Notes: a model not told the origin generated them from the letters alone. Positions 44,433 through 53,775 are shown, numbered from the stretch's first letter. The stretch is DNA of 64,000 nucleotides from Savagea sp. (GCA_030152585.1 JASLJC010000057.1:32214-96213), one strand, 5' to 3'. Translations and numbers: made by a program.

Positions 44433-45329
44433 TTATTGTTCTTTTAAATCTTCAATAGACTCTAACGGAACGTATTCCGGTACGACGAGTCCGATACGAA
44501 CACCTGTCATATTCGTGCCGAGTTCTTCGAATTGACCTTCAAATTTCGTCGCATATGTGTCATGTGTTACCGGTAACCAGGCAGCGAGTGTCGCATCTGC
44601 ACTACCGTCTGCAATTGCTGTCCACATTGGACCTGCTTCTACTTGTGTTAATGTCACGTTGTATCCCATATTTTCTAAAACGAGTTTCATTACGTTATGG
44701 CTCGCAATTTCACTATCCCATGCGACATACGCTAAATTAATTTTATCACCGTCTACTTTTTCAACACCATCTGTCCACTCAGCAACTTTCGCTTCGTTTT
44801 CATCGATCCACGCTTGCGCTGCATCTTCTTCATTCGCACCGTCTTCAATCGCGCTCATCACTTCTCCCATATCGCTTTCTTCCCAATTAAAGTTTGAAAG
44901 AATAGTATGTGCTTCTGGTAAATCTTCTTTTAAGCCGAGACGTGAAATTGTACGAATTTCTTCTTCGCCACCGTATGACGCTTTCGGGTCATCCAAATAT
45001 TTTAAATCGTATTTTGAAAACTTCCAGTGTGGCGTCCATCCTGTAATAATGATTGGTTCTTCTTTATCGTACGCTTTCTTAAGTGCTGCGGTCATCGCCG
45101 CTCCTGAACCTGTCGTTACTTCCCATTTGTCTAACTCATAATCGACGAGTGCGCGCTCTGTCGCTTCCATAATTCCTGCGCCTGGGTCAATTCCTGTAAT
45201 TTTGTAATCGACGGCTTCTCCAACCGTTTCATCTTCTTTCTCTTTACTATCGTCTCCACTACATGCTGCAAGTCCAAGTGCGAGTACAGCTGCTGCACTA
45301 ACGCCTGCTAATTTTTTCATTAAACTCAT
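44433..45329 (-). CDS. opuAC: Glycine betaine/proline ABC transporter substrate-binding lipoprotein
   Basis: The product has 298 residues. The lipobox LAAC is at about residues 20-23, and the OpuAC domain fills the rest (ITGIDPGAGIMEATERAL; ITGWTPHWKF; LAAWLPVTHD). The tryptophans in the latter two stretches suit the aromatic box that binds quaternary amines. It captures compatible solutes for osmoprotection. The start overlaps the opuAB stop as ATGA. Confidence 0.93.
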   Translation of the reverse strand: MSLMKKLAGVSAAAVLALGLAACSGDDSKEKEDETVGEAVDYKITGIDPGAGIMEATERALVDYELDKWEVTTGSGAAMTAALKKAYDKEEPIIITGWTPHWKFSKYDLKYLDDPKASYGGEEEIRTISRLGLKEDLPEAHTILSNFNWEESDMGEVMSAIEDGANEEDAAQAWIDENEAKVAEWTDGVEKVDGDKINLAYVAWDSEIASHNVMKLVLENMGYNVTLTQVEAGPMWTAIADGSADATLAAWLPVTHDTYATKFEGQFEELGTNMTGVRIGLVVPEYVPLESIEDLKEQ

Positions 45330-46177
45330 TGTTCCATTCCTCCTTGTTTTTTACGGCCCGCGTGTTGTGTAATTCGGTCTAAAATAATCGCTACAATAAC
45401 AATCGCGACACCGACTTCCACGCCGACTCCTGTTTTCAATTGTGTCACGGCACGGTATACTTTTTCACCGAGTCCGGGTGCTCCGACCATCGAGGCAATG
45501 ACGACCATCGACAGTGCTAACATAATACTTTGGTTAATGCCGGCCATAATCGTTGGTTGCGCAAGTGGTAATTGCACTTTCCATAAACGTTGACCTGTCG
45601 TTGAACCGAACGCTTCTGTCGCTTCAATTAAATCTTTCGGCACTTGATCAATACCGAGCATCGTCAACCGAATCGTCGGAGGCATTGCGAAAATAACGGA
45701 CGCGACAACGCCCGGTACGACTCCGATATTAAAGAAGAATATCGCTGGAATTAAATAAACGAATGCCGGCATCGTCTGCATTAAATCGAGCGTCGGATTT
45801 AAAATCTTTCGCACGACGCGACTTTGTGAACCCCAAATGCCGAGCGGTATCCCAAATAACACTGCAAAAAAGACAGACGTTAAGACGAGCGCTAACATTT
45901 GTAACATCGGGTACCATAAACCTAAGTAGTCGATAAACAAAAACCCGATCAACGTCCAAAAGGCAATTTTTCGCGTCGAAACCGCCCATGCAAGTCCTGC
46001 GAATATAAACGCCATTAAAATAGAAGGAACGACAGCCATCCATTCAACAGAAGAGGTGACGATCCATTCTAAACCCGTTGCAATGCCATCAAAAAATCCT
46101 GAAAACTCGCGAACGAGCCAATCGACACCATTGTCGATCCATTCTGCAAACGGTAAACGTGGTAACAAGTTATTCAT
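45326..46177 (-). CDS. opuAB: Glycine betaine ABC transporter permease
   Basis: The product has 283 residues with about six to seven membrane helices and the permease signature near EATEAFGSTTGQRLWKVQLP. The start at 46177 is chosen because it follows the TAA of opuAA by one base, with GAGAGGGGGAG ahead; the longer frame to 46225 lies inside opuAA. It is the membrane part of the OpuA importer. Confidence 0.93.
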   Translation of the reverse strand: MNNLLPRLPFAEWIDNGVDWLVREFSGFFDGIATGLEWIVTSSVEWMAVVPSILMAFIFAGLAWAVSTRKIAFWTLIGFLFIDYLGLWYPMLQMLALVLTSVFFAVLFGIPLGIWGSQSRVVRKILNPTLDLMQTMPAFVYLIPAIFFFNIGVVPGVVASVIFAMPPTIRLTMLGIDQVPKDLIEATEAFGSTTGQRLWKVQLPLAQPTIMAGINQSIMLALSMVVIASMVGAPGLGEKVYRAVTQLKTGVGVEVGVAIVIVAIILDRITQHAGRKKQGGMEQ

Positions 46178-46178
46178 C

Positions 46179-47393
46179 TTACTCCCCCTCTCCGTTAATG
46201 AACTGATCGAGTCCAGCGAGTGCACCGATTAACGCACCGCGAATAATGATTCCTTCGAGACGGTCTTTCTCATCGACGACGGCAACAGGTATACTCGCTT
46301 GCGAAACGATATCAAACAACTCCGTAATGACCGTATCTCCCGTCACCCGTTCAAAATCGTTCGTCATCACTTGTTCAATCGTCAAGTCTTCTTCAATCGC
46401 CCGGTCGAGCGCTTGATCTGTCACAGCGCCGAGAAGACGACCTTGTTTATCTTGTACGTAAATTGACGAAATTTTCAGTTTCTCGATTAAATGCATCGCT
46501 ACACGCGGTCCTCGATCGATTTGAACCGTGTCTGCTTTTTTCATAATATGACGCGCTGTCCATACTTTCGATAAATCGACGTCTTCGACGAATCGTTCTA
46601 CGTAGTCGTCGGACGGATTCATTAAAATATCTTCTGGTGTACCGACTTGAACGACTTCTCCATCTTTCATTAATACGATACGATCTCCTAAACGTAACGC
46701 TTCGTCTAAATCGTGCGTAATGAAAATAATCGTTTTCCCCATTTCACCATGCAATTGAAGTAACTCATCTTGCATATCTTTTCGAATGAGTGGGTCGAGT
46801 GCACTGAATGCTTCGTCCATTAATAAAATGTCTGGGTCATTTGCAAGAGCGCGTGCAAGTCCTACACGTTGTTGCATTCCTCCAGACAATTGGGAAGGGA
46901 ATTGTTCTTCATAACCTTTTAAGCCGACCGCTGCGAGTGCTTCAGCCGCTTGTCGTTCTCTTGTTTCTTTATCCATTCCTTGGATTTCGAGGCCGTATGC
47001 AGTATTTTGTAATACGGTAAGATGCGGAAATAACGCGAAGTTTTGGAATACCATACTTACTTTTTTACGACGTAATGTTCGTAATTGTTCTTTATTCATT
47101 TGGACGATATCTTCGCCATCGATTAAAATTTCCCCAACACTCGGGTCAATTAATCGGTTCAACATACGGACGAGTGTCGACTTTCCACTCCCGGATAATC
47201 CCATAATGACGAAAAACTCTTCATCCATAATGTCGAACGTCGCTTGTCGTACACCGACAGTAGCGCCCGTTTCTTTTAAAATTTCAGCTTTCGTTTTACC
47301 TTCTTCCAACAAACGAAGTGCTTTCTTTTCATGCTTACCGAACACTTTCGTTACGTTGCGGATTTGTACTTTGGGTTGTGCGTGCTCTCCCAA
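46179..47393 (-). CDS. opuAA: Glycine betaine ABC transporter ATPase with CBS domains
   Basis: The product has about 404 residues. The ABC domain has Walker A GLSGSGKST, signature LSGGMQQRVGLARAL and Walker B ILLMDEAFSALDP. Two CBS repeats follow at about 280-400; in OpuA these sense ionic strength or cyclic di-AMP. The likely start is the TTG at 47393, eight bases after GAAAGGAG. In-frame TTG (47411) and GTG (47402) codons lie in or before that site. First gene of opuAA-AB-AC. Confidence 0.94.
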   Translation of the reverse strand: MGEHAQPKVQIRNVTKVFGKHEKKALRLLEEGKTKAEILKETGATVGVRQATFDIMDEEFFVIMGLSGSGKSTLVRMLNRLIDPSVGEILIDGEDIVQMNKEQLRTLRRKKVSMVFQNFALFPHLTVLQNTAYGLEIQGMDKETRERQAAEALAAVGLKGYEEQFPSQLSGGMQQRVGLARALANDPDILLMDEAFSALDPLIRKDMQDELLQLHGEMGKTIIFITHDLDEALRLGDRIVLMKDGEVVQVGTPEDILMNPSDDYVERFVEDVDLSKVWTARHIMKKADTVQIDRGPRVAMHLIEKLKISSIYVQDKQGRLLGAVTDQALDRAIEEDLTIEQVMTNDFERVTGDTVITELFDIVSQASIPVAVVDEKDRLEGIIIRGALIGALAGLDQFINGEGE

Positions 47394-47428
47394 AACATCC
47401 ACTCCTTTCAAAATTTCACATGCTTCTC

Positions 47429-47456
47429 AGTATAACAAAGCGATAAAGCATTACAA
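47429..47456 (-). promoter_or_regulatory. Candidate promoter of the opuA operon
   Basis: TTGTAA and TATACT are separated by 16 bp on the minus strand, about 35 bp ahead of the TTG start. Confidence 0.55.
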
Positions 47457-47768
47457 ATGAACCTCTTTTAGAACAAAAATAAGAACAAAGAACTAAACAA
47501 TAGCATTCCTTCACATTATATGGTTAATTTTGGTTAAAAAGAGTAAAAAAGTATCGTATAGCAAATTCATTTCCCGAAAGAGCAAATGTTCGTCCTAACG
47601 CTTTCACATTTTTTTCACGCTCTTTGTCGTCAAAACTCGTTCCAAAGGGCTAAACTTTTCAAAGACAGCCAAAAACATCCTTTTTTATGTTATGGCGACG
47701 TATTTCTTCTCATTCTTAACTTTGCTATGATAGAGAAGAACGTACTTCTTAACGAAAGGATGAAACCG

Positions 47769-48170
47769 ATGGCTACTGCACGCCCTTTTTTAATGTTTCA
47801 AGGAAACGCCAAAGAAGCAATCGATTACTATACGGAGCATCTCGACTTCGTTGAACTTCGCGCACTCGAACTGTATCACGAAGGAGAAGGTGGCGAACCC
47901 GGAACTGTCAAATCGGCACTTCTTCATATCGACGGAATGGAATATTACGTCAATGACAGTCCGACGCCGCAAAATTTTGACTTCACACCGTCTTTTTCGA
48001 TTTTCGTCGAAGCGGAAAATGTCATCGCCCAACAGACGATTTTTAATCGTTTAAAACGTAACGGGATGATTATTATGCCGATCGATGAGTACGGGTTTAG
48101 CCGTTCTTTCGGTTGGTGTATCGACCAATTCGGATTGTCGTGGCAAGTGAGCGTCACCGCAACGCAATAA
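47769..48170 (+). CDS. VOC-superfamily (PhnB-like) protein
   Basis: The product has 133 residues with the beta-alpha-beta-beta-beta modules of the vicinal oxygen chelate superfamily, close to the PhnB / 3-demethylubiquinone-methyltransferase-like group. It opens with RPFLMFQGNAKEAIDYY and closes with GWCIDQFGLSWQVS. The substrate is unknown. The ATG at 47769 has GAAAGGA upstream; the frame extends to 47586 without a ribosome site. Confidence 0.85.
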   Translation: MATARPFLMFQGNAKEAIDYYTEHLDFVELRALELYHEGEGGEPGTVKSALLHIDGMEYYVNDSPTPQNFDFTPSFSIFVEAENVIAQQTIFNRLKRNGMIIMPIDEYGFSRSFGWCIDQFGLSWQVSVTATQ

Positions 48171-48181
48171 CGAGTGCTTAC

Positions 48182-48223
48182 AAAAAACGAGTATCTCTTT
48201 TTTAAAGGGATACTCGTTTTTTT
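48182..48223. terminator. Bidirectional terminator between the VOC and chemoreceptor genes
   Basis: AAAAAACGAGTATC and GGATACTCGTTTTTTT form a hairpin between convergent genes, with T-runs on both strands. Confidence 0.88.
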
Positions 48224-48226
48224 ATG

Positions 48227-49951
48227 TCACGCTTCTTTTTTCGAAAGATCGGATTCTTTTTGTTGGACGTCGAAATGACGCATCACGTCTTCTAACTCAT
48301 CCGCAACTGTATGTAATGTCACAATCGACTGGCGCATTTTACGTTGTTTGGCGAGTTGTTCGAGTGTCTTTTCTACAGTCTGTTTCGTTTGACGTTGCGT
48401 ATCATAAGCTAACGTAGCGACTTGCTCGTTTTCTTCATGGAGTTGAACGCTCGCTTCTTCGACGTCGTGTAATTGCTCATCTAATATTTGAAACGCGGTA
48501 AACATCGTCGCTGTCGCACGTTCAATCCGTTCGAAATCTTTTGCCGTCTCGTGCATCGTCTGTTCACTTTTCGCAATCGATGCACGGTGATGCGTATGTT
48601 CGTCAATCAATTGAGAAATCGTCTGTTCCATCGTTTTCATCCGGTGTTGGACATCTTCTATTTGGCTTGCCGAAGCAGTCGCCAGTCGACGAACTTCTTC
48701 TGCTACGACAGCAAATCCATTTCCTTCGGTATGTAAATGAGCCGCTTCAATCGATGCATTCAAAGCGAGTAAGTGCGTTTGTTCCGCAATCCGTGTCATC
48801 TGTTCTGTTTGGCGACCGACGATACGAAACTGTTGCTTCATCTGTTCGATATTTGCACTCATAACGTCCGTCGCCTCTGCTACGTGTTGTACTTCTTGAC
48901 GTAAAATGAACATTTGCTCGCTTCCTTCTGTTACGACGCGTCGCATCGATTTTGTCGTCTGACGTAACAATTGATGTTCTTCTTTCATCCGCTCGGTTCG
49001 AAGACGAACGATCTCCATCATATCACGTGACCGCTTCGTCTCCTCTACTTGACGGTCGGTGACATCTACTTGGCGACGCGTTAATTCATACACTTCGTCT
49101 AACGATTGTTCGTTTTGATTCGTCTCTGACGTTAACGTTTGAGCCGTTTGAATTGTACGGTTAGAAGCATGACTTGCCCTTTTCAGTACATCGTTCCATC
49201 GGATAACGAGGTCATTTAACGCTTGTGCCATTTGCCCAATTTCATCCCGGTTTTTGAGTTGAATCGGATCAAACTGCAACTTCCCCGCTGCCATTTGACG
49301 CAATCGGTCCGTCACGATACGTACTGGTAAAACAATTGCACGGTAAATCGAGCGACCGAACAAACTACTCATAACGACCGCAACAACGATCAACCCGACA
49401 CTGAGCGCAATAAATAACGCCATCCGCTCTGTCAACGTCTCATACCGCTTCGTTTGTGCGCGTTCGCGTAATTGTAACAGCTCCTCAATCGCTTCTTCCA
49501 TCATCACTTCGTACGTCGTACTTTCAGAAGCAATGCGCGCAGCACTTTCTTTTTTACCGTCACGAACGTCGCGAATGACGAGTTCACTCATCGTTAAAAA
49601 GCTAGTCGACACTTCTTGAATCGATGCTAACAATTGTCGTTCCTCTTCCGTACGGAGCCTTTTTTTCAAAATGAAAATGTCGTGCTGATACGTCGGAACG
49701 ACTTCTTCGTATCGTTCGATATCGAGTGGGTCTTCGTACAACATGAAACGAAACGTACTTTTAGCTAATTCGTGCTGTGTCGCCCCGAGTCGTTGCAGTC
49801 GCTTCGTTTCTTCCTCTTCTTCTTCTAAAAAACGTTCATACGTCGTCATGACATAATGGATACTGCTGATCATCCCACTTCCGAGCAACACGACAAACAA
49901 CAACATCATCGAAAAGACGACGCCTAACTTTTTACCAACGGACACGAACAT
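48227..49951 (-). CDS. Methyl-accepting chemotaxis protein (four-helix sensor type)
   Basis: The product has 574 residues. The order is membrane helix 1 (about 10-30), a helical extracytoplasmic region (about 35-175, probably a four-helix bundle, with EEEEEE near its start), helix 2 (about 180-200), HAMP and the cytoplasmic signalling domain. The hairpin tip is seen as [31 protein letters not shown]. It would send signals to CheA. The ligand is unknown. The start at 49951 has TGGAGG eight bases upstream; an earlier in-frame TTG lies in that site. Confidence 0.92.
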   Translation of the reverse strand: MFVSVGKKLGVVFSMMLLFVVLLGSGMISSIHYVMTTYERFLEEEEEETKRLQRLGATQHELAKSTFRFMLYEDPLDIERYEEVVPTYQHDIFILKKRLRTEEERQLLASIQEVSTSFLTMSELVIRDVRDGKKESAARIASESTTYEVMMEEAIEELLQLRERAQTKRYETLTERMALFIALSVGLIVVAVVMSSLFGRSIYRAIVLPVRIVTDRLRQMAAGKLQFDPIQLKNRDEIGQMAQALNDLVIRWNDVLKRASHASNRTIQTAQTLTSETNQNEQSLDEVYELTRRQVDVTDRQVEETKRSRDMMEIVRLRTERMKEEHQLLRQTTKSMRRVVTEGSEQMFILRQEVQHVAEATDVMSANIEQMKQQFRIVGRQTEQMTRIAEQTHLLALNASIEAAHLHTEGNGFAVVAEEVRRLATASASQIEDVQHRMKTMEQTISQLIDEHTHHRASIAKSEQTMHETAKDFERIERATATMFTAFQILDEQLHDVEEASVQLHEENEQVATLAYDTQRQTKQTVEKTLEQLAKQRKMRQSIVTLHTVADELEDVMRHFDVQQKESDLSKKEA

Positions 49952-50235
49952 GATGTAAACCTCCAAAACGATTTACCTTCACTGTACACAATCGATGTTA
50001 ACGTTCTATTAAGCTACTATTGACATTTTGAAAAGAAAAAACGAGAGGCTTAAAACTCTAGTCTTCGCCTCATGTAACAAAATCGAAATAGTAATCGAGT
50101 AATCCATCAAAAATGAAGAAATCGAGTCCGTAAAACGTGACGAGGAGGAGAACGAAATAAACGAATATAAGCGTCTTCTACTTCTTCGTGTTGACAATTC
50201 GGATATTTCATAATTTAAACTCTTTTTCAGTTGAA

Positions 50236-50270
50236 AGAAAAGCCAACTCCTTTTAGGGAATTGGCTTTTT
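50236..50270 (-). terminator. Intrinsic terminator after SLH-DUF4855 gene B
   Basis: GCCAACTCC pairs with GGGAATTGGC across a 5-base loop, with Ts on the minus strand, straight after the stop at 50277. The rest of 49952-50235 contains no gene I can support. Confidence 0.82.
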
Positions 50271-50276
50271 CAATAT

Positions 50277-51896
50277 TTAACGTTTTTGGAAGAAATCTAA
50301 AACGTTCGGTGTTAAGTTGCTTGCATATGGCCCACGTAATGCACCATTTGCTTGATAAACGATAACAGATGGCACTTTATATTGACGTGCAATGTCAACA
50401 TACATATTGTGCATCTCAGGCGTTCCACCTTGTCCTAAAAACTCTAAGTTCATACTCGCTCCTTGTGCTTGCGCGCGAATGAAGGCACGGTGTAATTCAC
50501 GTTTAGCTAAAGTCGGTTGACCTGCTACAAGTTTCGGATCAATCGCAACGTTCGGCTGTAAATAAGCTGCATCGAAACCGTTTGACTTCCATTTATCAAA
50601 GTTTGTCGTACGTGAATGAGGCGAATAAATGAACGTACGGTTACGGTTATTTAAATATTTTGACGTCCATTTAACAAGCTGCTCATCACGTAATGTCTTC
50701 CCTTTAATATTATTAAAGTAGTAGCGTACTGTTTCTTCTGCCCAGTAATATCCTTTTAAACGAATGTTCGTAAATCCTGCACGTTTCCACGCATTTTCAA
50801 CTTTTTGAACGTATGTCGCTGTTCGTTTTTCGCGGATAGCATTGCTCGCTTGATTCGCCATGTAAGGAATGACGATATGTACGTTTACAGTCTGACCTAA
50901 CGCTTTTGCATCACGGTCTAATGCGTGAAGTGCACCGTCTGCTGCAAACGTTCGATTAATGTACGCATCGTATTTCGCATCTGTCATATGACTAGCGTTA
51001 TTCGATTGAAAATCGTTGTTCGTAATAATATACGACTCAAATAACGGTTGACCGCGTGCTTCTAAGTGGTCGTTAAAATATCCTTCCGGAAAACCGTGAC
51101 GCGCATTACTCTCATCGTTGTAAATTAAAATACCGTTACGAATCGCTGGTTTCGTCGTCGCTTCAAATGACGTCTTATATTTTTCTAACGCATTTGAAAT
51201 CGGATGTGCCGTTCCGCCTAACGCCACAGCACGTGTCACTGCTTCATCTTCTGTACGTACTTTTTCTACTGTACGTCCATTTTTCTTAATTTCATAACCG
51301 AGTGGATTTTGGTACACCGTACTTAAAAACTTCGAAAACTGAGCACGTGTCACATTCCCTTTCGGATGATACGTCGTTTTTGAATAACCGCTCGTAATGT
51401 TATGTGTTAATAAACCGTCGATATATTTGTAATACCCATTGGAACGAGAAACGTCACTAAAACGCGTTTGGCCATTTCCTTTAAATTCGTAAGCAACCGC
51501 TAAAGCTTTCGCCATTTCTTCACGTGTAAGCGGTGCTTTCGGATTAAACTTCCCACGATTTAATGTAAACATCCCATCATTTACAGCGATCATAATTTCT
51601 TGATATCCACCCATCGATGGACGAACATCTGTCGGACGAATACGTGGATTCGTCACTTTCGGTGCTTGACGCGCACGTTGTAACATAACAGCTGCGTCTT
51701 GACGTGTTAGGACGCCCGTCGGTTTAAAATAACGATTCGCATACCCACGAATGACCCCTTTACTCGTCAAATATTGAATTTCTTCATGCCCCCAATGACT
51801 CGTTGGCACATCTCGAAACGATGCAGCCTCTGCCTCAAGTGGCGTCGTTAAGACGACAAATAAGACTGCAATTAAACTGATCCACCATTTTTTCAA
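50277..51896 (-). CDS. SLH-domain protein with C-terminal DUF4855 (paralogue B)
   Basis: The product has 539 residues. A signal peptide ends near PLEAEAA (residue 25). Three SLH repeats occupy about 26-205 without the acidic linker seen in paralogue A. DUF4855 fills the rest, with GYYWAEETVR and FIYSPHSRTTNFDKW matching the equivalent motifs of the protein at 12418-14274. Translation probably starts at TTG 51896, five bases after CGAGGAGGGG; the frame to 51923 begins with another TTG that has no ribosome site. The function of DUF4855 is unknown. Confidence 0.85.
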   Translation of the reverse strand: MKKWWISLIAVLFVVLTTPLEAEAASFRDVPTSHWGHEEIQYLTSKGVIRGYANRYFKPTGVLTRQDAAVMLQRARQAPKVTNPRIRPTDVRPSMGGYQEIMIAVNDGMFTLNRGKFNPKAPLTREEMAKALAVAYEFKGNGQTRFSDVSRSNGYYKYIDGLLTHNITSGYSKTTYHPKGNVTRAQFSKFLSTVYQNPLGYEIKKNGRTVEKVRTEDEAVTRAVALGGTAHPISNALEKYKTSFEATTKPAIRNGILIYNDESNARHGFPEGYFNDHLEARGQPLFESYIITNNDFQSNNASHMTDAKYDAYINRTFAADGALHALDRDAKALGQTVNVHIVIPYMANQASNAIREKRTATYVQKVENAWKRAGFTNIRLKGYYWAEETVRYYFNNIKGKTLRDEQLVKWTSKYLNNRNRTFIYSPHSRTTNFDKWKSNGFDAAYLQPNVAIDPKLVAGQPTLAKRELHRAFIRAQAQGASMNLEFLGQGGTPEMHNMYVDIARQYKVPSVIVYQANGALRGPYASNLTPNVLDFFQKR

Positions 51897-52088
51897 AAAA
51901 ACCCCTCCTCGTATATTTTCCAATACATTGTATCATATTGTAAAAATTATCCTACCTCTTTTTACAAATTATTCTTATTTCAATGCTTCAAAAAAAGAAA
52001 TCGGAGCGCAAGACTTCTGACGTAAGTAATATTCTCTACTTTTTTGGTAATTTTCGAGATTTCGACTTATTTTTTTACTGATTACTAT

Positions 52089-52118
52089 TGAAGAAAAGTG
52101 ATTTATTATGGTATATTA
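52089..52118 (+). promoter_or_regulatory. Candidate promoter of the P/V/E/T-rich protein gene
   Basis: TTGAAG and TATATT are 18 bp apart. The leader to the ATG at 52255 would be about 130 bp. Confidence 0.55.
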
Positions 52119-52254
52119 AGTTATCGAAGCGAGTATTTGTTTTATTTTTATAGAAATCTTTCATCTTTTTACTAAAGATTTGAAGTTTCCAGACGATATA
52201 AAAAACAAATACAAGCCGTAATGTTTTGGGATATAGAAAGAGGAGGATTTTTTC

Positions 52255-52971
52255 ATGAAAGGGATTATGAGAACAGTATTAGCAACAACAGTTATTGCAG
52301 GACCTTTATTACTCGGTTCATTTACAGCTTCCGCGCAAACACGCGAAGACGATGAACCACAACTTCCTGTCATTGAGGACGGATTCGTTGGGGACGGCGG
52401 CATTAAAGTCGAAAAAGAAGAAGCTGCTCCCGTAGAACCACAAGTACCAGAAGTACCTGTAGTAGAAGAAGTTGTTCCTGTAGAGCAACAACCGATCGAA
52501 CAACCGGTACAACAAGAAGAAGTGAAGCCAACTCCGGCACCAACACCAGCTCCTGTTGTCCAAGAAAAACCAGTACACGTACAACAAACAGCACCGAAAC
52601 AACCTGCTGCACAAGCTGTTCAACCAGCAAAATCAGCAGTATCACATAACGTAGCACCAACTGTTAAACAAACTGCAACAGTTGCACAAACGAGCGTTTC
52701 ATCAACACCAGAACGCACGATTGTTCAACCGAAAGAAGAAACAGTTGAAACTGCAACAGTCGTCGAAGCACCTGCTGAAACGACAGATGTAGTAGAACCA
52801 AAAGAAGAAACGACAGAAGAAGTAACAACTGTTGAAAAACCGAAAGAAGAAAAAACAGCAGCAGCTCTTGAATTACAAGAAGAAAAAGCATTCCCTATTA
52901 TTCCAGCTGCAGCACTCGTTACCGTATTAACAGTAGGTTTATTTTTCATTATTCGTAAAGTTCGTGCATAA
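52255..52971 (+). CDS. Low-complexity wall-spanning protein with C-terminal membrane anchor
   Basis: The product has 238 residues. A signal peptide (about 1-27, ending TASA) is followed by some 175 residues of low-complexity sequence rich in Pro, Val, Glu, Gln and Thr (for example PTPAPTPAPVVQEKP). The protein ends with a hydrophobic helix and the basic tail RKVRA. This looks like a wall-spanning stalk fixed in the membrane. The tail has the layout of a sorting signal, but there is no LPXTG; the sequence before the helix is FPIIP. The ribosome site GAGGAGG and terminator support it. Family not recognised. Confidence 0.78.
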   Translation: MKGIMRTVLATTVIAGPLLLGSFTASAQTREDDEPQLPVIEDGFVGDGGIKVEKEEAAPVEPQVPEVPVVEEVVPVEQQPIEQPVQQEEVKPTPAPTPAPVVQEKPVHVQQTAPKQPAAQAVQPAKSAVSHNVAPTVKQTATVAQTSVSSTPERTIVQPKEETVETATVVEAPAETTDVVEPKEETTEEVTTVEKPKEEKTAAALELQEEKAFPIIPAAALVTVLTVGLFFIIRKVRA

Positions 52972-52974
52972 TAC

Positions 52975-53009
52975 AAACGTCTAGAAGTCTTCTCTTCTAG
53001 ACGTTTTTT
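52975..53009 (+). terminator. Intrinsic terminator after the P/V/E/T-rich protein gene
   Basis: A perfect 11-bp stem ACGTCTAGAAG/CTTCTAGACGT is followed by six Ts on the plus strand. Confidence 0.9.
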
Positions 53010-53115
53010 AATTGTCTTCTTACATATTCCTTTTCCCTTTGTTAAAAACTTCCCCTTCTTTTATCTTGGAACATTACTATATTCATAATAAAATAACGTT
53101 TGCCTTCATCACTAT

Positions 53116-53134
53116 CTATTATATAGTATAATAG
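53116..53134. promoter_or_regulatory. Palindrome, possible operator
   Basis: CTATTATA-TAG-TATAATAG is a perfect 8-bp inverted repeat with a 3-base spacer, 22 bp ahead of the -35 of the next promoter. It has the size of a dimeric repressor or activator site; the regulator is unknown. Confidence 0.4.
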
Positions 53135-53156
53135 AACTATTACACCACTTGATTTT

Positions 53157-53185
53157 TTGCCATTTTTTTGATACTATTATATAAA
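53157..53185 (+). promoter_or_regulatory. Sigma-A promoter of the 188-residue secreted protein gene
   Basis: TTGCCA and TATAAA are separated by 17 bp. The leader would be about 17 bp and includes AAAGGAGG. Confidence 0.65.
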
Positions 53186-53208
53186 CATAATAAAAAGGAG
53201 GAATTTTG

Positions 53209-53775
53209 ATGAAAAAGTTTTCATTATCTTTGATGTTGTTGACTTTATTAGCCATTCCTTTTGCAGTCAACGTCTCGGCTGAAACGGTAGATGAACAAAC
53301 GACACTCGATACGTTAGAATTTTTACTCGATGACGTTGAAACGACAACAGACGTCGTCACTGAACGCACGATGACAGACGTATACGAAGCAGTCGAAGAT
53401 GAACGTTTACTTATTCAAATTGCCAAAAATACGATCGTTGCGAAAAATAACGTACGTTTAACGAAAGAAGAAGTCGTTCGTCTCAAACGAGCAATTGCAG
53501 CACACCGTGCATCCGATGTTCGTTTAACAGACGCACAACTCGTCACTTTATTCGAAGCAACGCTTGCATTACGTGCAGAAATTCAACAACCGACATATAC
53601 GTTCGGACAAATTGCACAAGAAGCGAAACGTACAGTACAACTCGCTCAAAGCAAACGTTGGATTTCCGCTCACCAATCGTTACAACAAATCGCTACGTTA
53701 CAATTTGACCAAATCGCACATTTCCAAAACTTACACCAGCCGATCCGTCAAATGTCAAACGTTCTCGGTTATTAA
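53209..53775 (+). CDS. Secreted protein of unknown function
   Basis: The product has 188 residues. A clear signal peptide (about 1-23, ending NVSA) is followed by a mostly helical, hydrophilic mature part without cysteine, lipobox or wall anchor. Short amphipathic helices such as EEVVRLKRAIAAH and AQLVTLFEATLALRAEI suggest a small helical bundle. I do not recognise the family. The ATG at 53209 follows AAAGGAGG by seven bases; a TTG directly before it is in the spacer. Confidence 0.75.
   Translation: MKKFSLSLMLLTLLAIPFAVNVSAETVDEQTTLDTLEFLLDDVETTTDVVTERTMTDVYEAVEDERLLIQIAKNTIVAKNNVRLTKEEVVRLKRAIAAHRASDVRLTDAQLVTLFEATLALRAEIQQPTYTFGQIAQEAKRTVQLAQSKRWISAHQSLQQIATLQFDQIAHFQNLHQPIRQMSNVLGY

Noticed and set aside
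52403..52976. Minus-strand frames opposite the P/V/E/T-rich protein
   Set aside because: They are low-complexity Leu/Ser/Val shadows produced by the repeats of the plus-strand gene.
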